Assembly: GCA_964559455.1 (NCBI GenBank)
Contig: CAZLHO010000055.1
Coordinates: 1 to 16,835, forward strand
Direction: 5' to 3'
From: CAZLHO01 sp964559455
GTDB lineage: Bacteria; Krumholzibacteriota; Krumholzibacteriia; LZORAL124-64-63
DNA length: 16,835 nucleotides
Below the pieces are notes generated by a model. The model was not told the DNA's origin, did not search any database, and saw only the letters and a program-made list of their open reading frames with translations. Position 1 is the stretch's first letter; each line of letters starts with the position of its first letter. Shown here piece after piece: positions 12,607-16,835 of the stretch. Both the position numbers and the translations under genes were made by a program.

Positions 12607-13716
12607 TCAGCCGGGGCCCGGGCCGCCGGAGCGGTGGCAGTCCAGGCAGGGGGCGTCCATGCCGTGGTCCACGGCCTCGGCGTGGTGGCACTTCACGCAG
12701 AGCGAGCGCTGATCGGGGTCGAGATAGGGAGAGGGCAGGGGATGGGAGCCCGAGACGGCGCCGTCGTCGGCCAGAAGAAGCACCCGGCCGTCCCAGCGCA
12801 GGCCGGCCGGGGCGCTCGAACCGTGGGCGCGATGGCAGGTGACGCAGGAGAGACGGCTGCTGGCCTGGGCCCCTTCCGGACTGTCGGGCTGGGTGAAGGG
12901 TCCCTCGAGGGCCACCTCGGGAATGTAGGCGGTGGCCGCGTCGCCGCCGGTCGGGTTCCCGGCCCCGGCGTAGGTGTTGTAGCCGTTGCGGATCGCCATG
13001 CCCAGGGCTCGGTCCACGGGATGGCCGAAGTCCGGCGAGAAGGCCCAGTGGTAGAGGCCGTGGCAGTTGGCGCACCAACGGCTCCACCCCGAGCGGTAGG
13101 CGGCGTGGTTCGTCGACGATTCGGCGCCGCCGGCCAGGTCGACGCCGACGGCCGCGGGCGCAGCGTTCGCGAAGACGAAGCCGTCCGGCGTGACGGAGCC
13201 GGCGTCGCGGAGCATGCGGTAGGCCCCGCTCCCGTGCGGATCGTGGCAGCTGGTGCAGCCGAGCGAGGACGACGGGTAGCTCCCCCCGGGAGCGACGGCG
13301 AAGTCGAGGTCGGGTCCCAGCCCCCACGACGGCGCGACGATGCTGTGGCCGGACCGGTGCCCCCCGAGCATCGCGGTGGAGCCGGGCGCGTCGTCGATGT
13401 TCTCCTCGAGCAGGTGGACGAAGCTGCCCGCGCCCATCTCCGGCGGAGGCGTGAGCGGATCGGGACCGATCACGGCCCCGGGGCCGCTCTCGTGGCAGGA
13501 GAGGCAGAGGTCGGTGCCGGAACCGGCCAGCAGCAGGGCTGCGCCGACCCCGTCCAGGACGACCGGGACGCCGTCCTGGCTGTCGTGCATCACGTGGCAT
13601 CCCGAGCAGGCCGCGACGCCGCCGTCGTGGAAGGCGGCAGCCGGCGCCGCGCCCAGCAGGGCGATGGAGGTGCAGAGCAGGCCCAATCCGTGGGATGTCC
13701 GCCGAAGTTGTCGCAT
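12607..13716 (-). CDS. Exported seven-heme c-type cytochrome (paired CxxCH family)
   Basis: This encodes a 369-residue periplasmic or extracellular cytochrome. The signal peptide (about 1-28, MRQLRR then a hydrophobic core, ending PAAA before FHDGG) is followed by seven heme-binding CxxCH motifs starting at residues 37, 71, 154, 215, 291, 340 and 357 (CSGCH, CLSCH, CTSCH, CANCH, CVTCH, CVKCH, CLDCH). Repeats of the CxxCHxxHGS type (CTSCHDPHGS, CVTCHRAHGS) match the paired-CXXCH cytochromes. Extra histidines could give bis-His ligation. There is no transmembrane segment, lipobox or FlgD-like tail, so it is probably soluble electron-transfer or respiratory protein; its partner is not in the window. 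I chose ATG at 13716 because the signal peptide begins there; ATG at 13761 would add 15 residues (starting MGVGIRK). GGTGGAAG sits directly before the chosen start. Confidence 0.88.
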   Translation of the reverse strand: MRQLRRTSHGLGLLCTSIALLGAAPAAAFHDGGVAACSGCHVMHDSQDGVPVVLDGVGAALLLAGSGTDLCLSCHESGPGAVIGPDPLTPPPEMGAGSFVHLLEENIDDAPGSTAMLGGHRSGHSIVAPSWGLGPDLDFAVAPGGSYPSSSLGCTSCHDPHGSGAYRMLRDAGSVTPDGFVFANAAPAAVGVDLAGGAESSTNHAAYRSGWSRWCANCHGLYHWAFSPDFGHPVDRALGMAIRNGYNTYAGAGNPTGGDAATAYIPEVALEGPFTQPDSPEGAQASSRLSCVTCHRAHGSSAPAGLRWDGRVLLLADDGAVSGSHPLPSPYLDPDQRSLCVKCHHAEAVDHGMDAPCLDCHRSGGPGPG

Positions 13717-13762
13717 CTTCCACCGGGTCGGGGTAACGTGCTTCCGTATTCCAACGCCCATA

Positions 13763-13792
13763 ATGATAACCCGTGACGGGCCCCGAGAACAA
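13763..13792 (-). promoter_or_regulatory. Possible promoter of the cytochrome gene
   Basis: On the minus strand, TTGTTC (13787-13792) and TATCAT (13763-13768) are spaced by 18 bases. Initiation near 13756 would give a leader of about 40 bases and would exclude the alternative start at 13761. The divergent gap 13717-13955 also holds short inverted repeats (GAGCCG/CGGCTC at 13807-13826; CTACGCA/TGCGTAG at 13826-13856), and I see no clear promoter for the plus-strand aldolase gene in it. Confidence 0.4.
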
Positions 13793-13955
13793 CCCGGCAC
13801 GGCCGCGAGCCGCCGCCGCGCGGCTCTACGCAACCCCCCGACCATGCCCTGCGTAGCTGAGGAGTCGCCCGCCCCCACCCCGGTCGACACCTGGCGCCGC
13901 GGGCCGCATCCGGGCGTCGCTCATGACTTTCATCCCCTGACCGAGGCGGTTCCCG

Positions 13956-15017
13956 ATGCGTAGAGACGAGATCCTTGGCGCCGTGCTGCCCGCGGTCGGC
14001 CTCAATCTCTGGGCCCCCATCCTGACTCCCTACGCCCCCGCCGACGGCGGCGGCGCCGATGTCGACGCCGTCCGCATGGAGCGCCACGCGGCCTCGCTGA
14101 TCGGGGCCGTCACCCGCTTCATGCTGGGCGGCACCACCGGCGACGGATGGGAGCTCTCGGACGGCCAGTTCCAACAGCTCCTGGACCTGGCGGCGGCCGG
14201 CGTCCCGGGAGGTCCGGTGGCCCACCGCCTGATCGCCCTCCTGCGCCCCGACGCCGCGAGCGTCGTGGAACTCGTCGGCCGCGTCCACGCGGCCGCCGGC
14301 ACCGACCCCGGAGCCGGGCTGCGCAAGAACGTGGACCGGTGCCGCGAACTCGGGCTGGTCGGCCTCTGCGTCTGCCCTCCCGTCGACCCCGCGGCGAGCC
14401 AGGACGACATCGTCGCCCACTACGGGGAGATCGCCGCGGCGGCCCGGCTGCCGCTGGCCGTCTACCAGTTGCCCCAGATCACCGGCTGCGCGATCGCGCC
14501 CGACACCTTCGCCCGCCTCGTCGCGGAACACGAGGAGATCATCCTCTTCAAGGATTCCAGCGGCGGCGACGACGTGGCCGCTTCCGACCCGGCCCCCGGG
14601 GGACCGCAACTCGTCCGGGGCGCCGAGGACGGCTACGCCGAGGCGCTGCGTCCCCTGGGCGGGCCCTACGACGGCCTGCTGTTGAGCACGGCCAACGTCT
14701 TCGCGCCGGCCCTGCGCCGGCTCATGGCCTCGGCGCGGGACGAGGACGGCCCGGGAGCGCGCCGCCTCTCGCGGATGCTGGCCGACCTGGTCGCCCGGCT
14801 CTTCGCCGCCGGCGGCGGGGAGCCGCCCGGCAACCCCTTCGCCAACGTCAACCGGGCCGTCGACCATCTCATGGCCCACGGTTCCGCCTGGCGCGAAGCC
14901 GGGACGCCGTTGCTGTGGGACGGGTCCCGTCTGCCCGCGGAATACATCGAGGCGCGGGCGGCGGTCCTGGCCCCGCTGGGCCTGCTGCCGGACCGGGGCT
15001 ACCTGGCGGGCTGCTGA
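13956..15017 (+). CDS. Dihydrodipicolinate synthase / N-acetylneuraminate lyase family aldolase
   Basis: This encodes a 353-residue cytosolic class I aldolase of the DapA/NanA superfamily. These enzymes use a Schiff-base lysine to join or split pyruvate or a related 2-oxo acid. The characteristic pieces are GGTTGDGWELS (58-68, the family's GTTGE loop), the proton-relay Tyr170 in VYQLP and Lys199 in ILFKDSSGG. At 353 residues it is longer than a typical DapA (about 290-300). The extra length lies in an N-terminal segment and a longer C-terminal helical part. No lysine-pathway or sialic-acid gene is adjacent, so the substrate cannot be assigned; a sugar-acid or 2-oxo acid aldolase is as likely as lysine synthesis. 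The ATG at 13956 has a modest GAGG upstream. The propeller gene begins 77 bases downstream and may be cotranscribed. Confidence 0.84.
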   Translation: MRRDEILGAVLPAVGLNLWAPILTPYAPADGGGADVDAVRMERHAASLIGAVTRFMLGGTTGDGWELSDGQFQQLLDLAAAGVPGGPVAHRLIALLRPDAASVVELVGRVHAAAGTDPGAGLRKNVDRCRELGLVGLCVCPPVDPAASQDDIVAHYGEIAAAARLPLAVYQLPQITGCAIAPDTFARLVAEHEEIILFKDSSGGDDVAASDPAPGGPQLVRGAEDGYAEALRPLGGPYDGLLLSTANVFAPALRRLMASARDEDGPGARRLSRMLADLVARLFAAGGGEPPGNPFANVNRAVDHLMAHGSAWREAGTPLLWDGSRLPAEYIEARAAVLAPLGLLPDRGYLAGC

Positions 15018-15094
15018 TCGGCGGGGCAGGGAACTCGAGGGGCCGCCGGGGACTTGAAATCCGGTCCCTATCCCCCTGATCCCGGAGGCCGACC

Positions 15095-16357
15095 ATGAAG
15101 GCACGACCATGTCCCCTGCCGCGCCGGATTCCCCGACGCAGTCTCGCCCTCGCCGAGATCGCTCTTCTCCTGGCCCTGCCGGCAACCGTCCTCGCCGGCG
15201 CCGTGACCGAGACCACTCCCGAAGGCGCGGTCCTGGTGCGCAACGAAGCCTCGCCGCGCGACGGTGTCGAGACCTGGACCCTGCGCGAGGCCTGGCGCGC
15301 CGGCGGCGAAGACGACGACGTCTTTTTCGGCGTCGTCAACGACGCGGTCGTCGACCCGGACGGCAACGTCTACCTGCTGGACGGCCAGCTCAGCCAGGTC
15401 TTCGTCTACTCGGCCGAAGGCGAGTTCCTCCGCACCCTGGCCCGCGAAGGCGACGGCCCCGGCGAGGTGCGCCGCCCCGCCCTTCTGGCCCTCTGGCCCG
15501 ACGGCAGCCTGGGCATCCTCCAGCGCTTTCCCGGCCAGGTCGTCCGCGTCAACGCGGACGACACCCCGGCCGGCAGCTTCATCCCCCGCGCCGAGGGCGC
15601 ATCCGGCGGCATGATGATGCTCAGCGAACTGCGCCTGCGCGACGGCGTGATCGCCGTCGGGGGCATGCGCATGCGCCCGCAGGACGGCGGGATGGAGCGC
15701 ACCTATTTCCTGGCCTACTGCGACGAGGAGGGCGTCCTGCAGGACGCGCTCTTCACCAAGACGCGCCTCGAGGATCCCAACGCCATGCGCTTCGTCGAGC
15801 GGGAGGAATTCTTCCCGAACCGGCAGCTCTGGACGATGGGGCCCGGCGGCAGGCTCTACGCAGTGCCCGAGCGGGACCGCTTCGCGGTGAACGTCTACGA
15901 CCCCGACGGCACGCTGCTCCGGGTGATCGAGCGCCCTTACGACCCCTGGCCGCGGACCGAGCGGGACAAGGCGGAGATCGCCGAGGGCGTCATCGCCGTC
16001 GTCAACGGCCAGCGCATCCAGCTGGAGACCGAAATCGAGGACCGGGCGCCGGCCATCCTGCGCACCTGGGTCTCCCCCGCCGGCGAGCTGTGGGTGCTCG
16101 GCAGCCGCGGCGACCGCGAGCAGGCCGAGGGCGTCTTCGTCACCTTCGACGTCTTCGACGAGGAGGGGATCTTCGTCCGCCAGGTCGCGCTGGCCTGCCC
16201 CGGCGACCCGCGGAACGACCGGCTGCTGCTGCTGGACGACGGCCGCTTCGTGCTGATCCGGAACTTCACCGATGCGCGCGACGGCATGTTCGGCGGCGAC
16301 GGCGAGGCGGAGGGCGAAGAGGCCCCCCTCGAGGTGATCTGCCTGGAGCGCGCCTGA
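15095..16357 (+). CDS. Exported 6-bladed beta-propeller protein (NHL-like)
   Basis: This encodes a 420-residue protein with an arginine-rich N-terminus and a signal sequence (about 1-36, ending LAGA before VTE). The body is a beta-propeller of the 6-bladed NHL-like type. Its clearest blade is VVDPDGNVYLLDGQLSQVFV followed by YSAEGEFLRTLAREGDGPGE (about 87-126), which contains the family's G.GPGE turn. Further blades include FAVNVYDPDGTLLRVIERPY and FVTFDVFDEEGIFVRQVAL. The C-terminus is acidic (GGDGEAEGEEAP) and has no FlgD-like tail. These proteins bind ligands or partners; no enzyme active site is visible. CGGAGG (15083-15088) sits well before the ATG. A glutamate at residue 21 inside the hydrophobic core is unusual for a signal peptide, so it may be anchored rather than cleaved. 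Positioned 77 bases after the aldolase gene, it may share its transcript. Confidence 0.84.
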   Translation: MKARPCPLPRRIPRRSLALAEIALLLALPATVLAGAVTETTPEGAVLVRNEASPRDGVETWTLREAWRAGGEDDDVFFGVVNDAVVDPDGNVYLLDGQLSQVFVYSAEGEFLRTLAREGDGPGEVRRPALLALWPDGSLGILQRFPGQVVRVNADDTPAGSFIPRAEGASGGMMMLSELRLRDGVIAVGGMRMRPQDGGMERTYFLAYCDEEGVLQDALFTKTRLEDPNAMRFVEREEFFPNRQLWTMGPGGRLYAVPERDRFAVNVYDPDGTLLRVIERPYDPWPRTERDKAEIAEGVIAVVNGQRIQLETEIEDRAPAILRTWVSPAGELWVLGSRGDREQAEGVFVTFDVFDEEGIFVRQVALACPGDPRNDRLLLLDDGRFVLIRNFTDARDGMFGGDGEAEGEEAPLEVICLERA

Positions 16358-16379
16358 GCGGCGACCGCTCCGCACGGAA

Positions 16380-16419
16380 AAGGCGCCGGGAATCCGCCGA
16401 CGGCGGTTCCCGGCGCCTT
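16380..16419. terminator. Bidirectional intrinsic terminator between convergent genes
   Basis: An 18-bp stem, AAGGCGCCGGGAA (16380-16392) with TTCCCGGCGCCTT (16407-16419) and, past a bulged T, CCGCC with GGCGG around a three-base loop (GAC). On the minus strand it is followed by TTTTCCG, a good T-tract for the gene ending at 16454. On the plus strand the two T residues of the stem are followed only by CGTATCC, a weaker tract, for the propeller gene ending at 16357. Confidence 0.85.
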
Positions 16420-16453
16420 CGTATCCGGCTCTGCTCGCGGCTTCCGCGAAAGC

Positions 16454-16835
16454 TCAGTCCGCGGCGGGCCGCAGTCCCTCGATGAAGGCGGCGTCCACCC
16501 AGTAGACGTCCGAGTTGCCGTTCTCGGGCCGGTTGTGGAGGTCGCGCAGGTAGCGCCAGCCGCTGCTGCCGTCGCTCGGCGGCGCCGGCTCGGGCCGGTG
16601 CGTGGCGGCGAAGATCAGGTAACCGCCGCCGGGCGTGACGCTGACCGAACTGGCCCGGGACCCGGGCGCGTTCACGACGGGCCCCATGTTCACGGCCTCG
16701 CTCCAGGCGTCGTCGGCCGAGCGGAAGCAGACGTAGTAGTCCACCGGCCCCAGGTTGTCGGGATGGCCGACCACGCAGACGATCAGGAAGCTCTCGTCCC
16801 GGGCGACGTAGGCGTTGTAGCGGTTCTGCCCGCAG
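16454..16835 (-). CDS. PD40/TolB-like beta-propeller protein, C-terminal part (runs off window)
   Basis: The frame is open on the minus strand from the window edge to a TGA at 16454, giving about 126 residues of the protein's end; the start lies beyond 16835. Blade-like segments are NRYNAYVARDESFLIVCVVG, DYYVCFRSADDAWSEAVNMG, and SVTPGGGYLIFAATHRP followed by NSDVYWVDAAFIEGLRP. These match the WD40-like PD40 repeats found in TolB-type propellers. The ending (DVYWVDAAFIEGLRP) is typical of exported PD40 proteins of this type. GTG at 16774 could be read as a start, but the reading frame and blade continue upstream of it, so it is internal. No C-terminal sorting tail is present. It converges on the propeller gene at 15095-16357, with the terminator hairpin between. 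Confidence 0.82.
   Translation of the reverse strand, partial: CGQNRYNAYVARDESFLIVCVVGHPDNLGPVDYYVCFRSADDAWSEAVNMGPVVNAPGSRASSVSVTPGGGYLIFAATHRPEPAPPSDGSSGWRYLRDLHNRPENGNSDVYWVDAAFIEGLRPAAD

Noticed and set aside
12389..13792. Upstream in-frame extension of the sulfatase-family gene, making a 944-residue protein
   Set aside because: The extension lies over the seven-heme cytochrome in another frame and is Arg/Pro-rich. The lipoprotein signal and strong Shine-Dalgarno fix the start at 12388.
15018..15094. Promoter directly upstream of the 6-bladed propeller gene
   Set aside because: TTGAAA is present near 15052, but the only partner boxes are badly spaced or overlap the Shine-Dalgarno. Read-through from the aldolase gene is more likely.
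13590..15185. Long minus-strand frame across the aldolase gene
   Set aside because: It overlaps the cytochrome start, the divergent gap and the aldolase, and shows no domain. The aldolase motifs on the plus strand are clear.
15068..16375. Long minus-strand frame opposite the 6-bladed propeller gene
   Set aside because: It is Val/Gly/Ala/His-rich with no domain; the plus-strand frame has propeller blades, a Shine-Dalgarno and a signal sequence.
16454..16774. Complete small gene starting at GTG 16774
   Set aside because: The frame and the propeller blade continue past 16774 to the window edge, so the GTG is an internal valine and the gene is partial.
1..16835. CRISPR array, transposon, prophage or toxin-antitoxin pair
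   Set aside because: No regularly spaced direct repeats, transposase, integrase or terminal inverted repeats were seen. The small gene at 8769 is coupled to polyamine enzymes, not to a toxin.

Overview
The window is a GC-rich bacterial stretch whose codon third positions are almost all G or C. It looks like chromosome from an uncultivated lineage of, or near, the FCB superphylum (Eisenbacteria/Krumholzibacteriota/Latescibacteria-like). The main reason is that two large exported proteins end in FlgD-type Ig-like tails (PNPFNP, ..GRLVRTL.., DG..AASGVYF.RL) and finish almost identically (TRKMTLVR and TRKVALVR). Propeller proteins, an exported multiheme cytochrome and a lipoprotein sulfatase-family enzyme fit the same kind of organism. 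The phylum is an inference; no rRNA or universal marker gene lies here.

Layout, left to right. At 193-3834 (+) is an exported multidomain subtilisin-family protease, with a promoter upstream and a strong intrinsic terminator at 3855-3888. Two minus-strand genes follow: an exported thioredoxin-TPR protein (3913-5031) and, upstream of it, a SMUG1-type uracil-DNA glycosylase (5132-5854). Divergent from these, 6040-8484 (+) is a 13-repeat LVIVD-type propeller protein with a FlgD-like tail. After a 284-base gap holding a 14-bp hairpin and a likely promoter comes a tight operon (8769-10951, +): a 94-residue protein of split charge with no recognised family, an agmatinase-family ureohydrolase (ATGA overlap) and a deoxyhypusine-synthase-like enzyme (start directly after the previous stop). 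A sulfatase-family lipoprotein (10958-12388, -) converges on this operon with 6 bases between. A seven-CxxCH cytochrome (12607-13716, -) lies upstream of it. Divergent from the cytochrome are a DapA/NanA-family aldolase (13956-15017, +) and an exported 6-bladed propeller protein (15095-16357, +). The window closes with a bidirectional terminator hairpin (16380-16419) and the 3' end of a PD40/TolB-like propeller gene on the minus strand (16454 to the edge).

The most interesting unit is the three-gene operon at 8769-10951. The ureohydrolase should release putrescine from agmatine, or spermidine from aminopropylagmatine. The DHS-like enzyme belongs to a family that moves aminobutyl groups from spermidine using NAD. 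The DHS-like protein keeps the catalytic lysine but appears to have lost residues that hold spermidine in eukaryotic DHS, so its acceptor or product may differ. The first gene encodes a small protein, probably disordered, with a basic first half, a very acidic second half and only two lysines. Its translational coupling to the polyamine genes suggests a partner, regulator or substrate role that I cannot match to any described protein.

Most of the other genes encode exported or surface proteins: protease, LVIVD propeller, two other propellers, cytochrome, lipoprotein and thioredoxin-TPR. No tRNA, rRNA, CRISPR array, insertion sequence or phage gene was seen. No gene-free stretch exceeds 300 bases.
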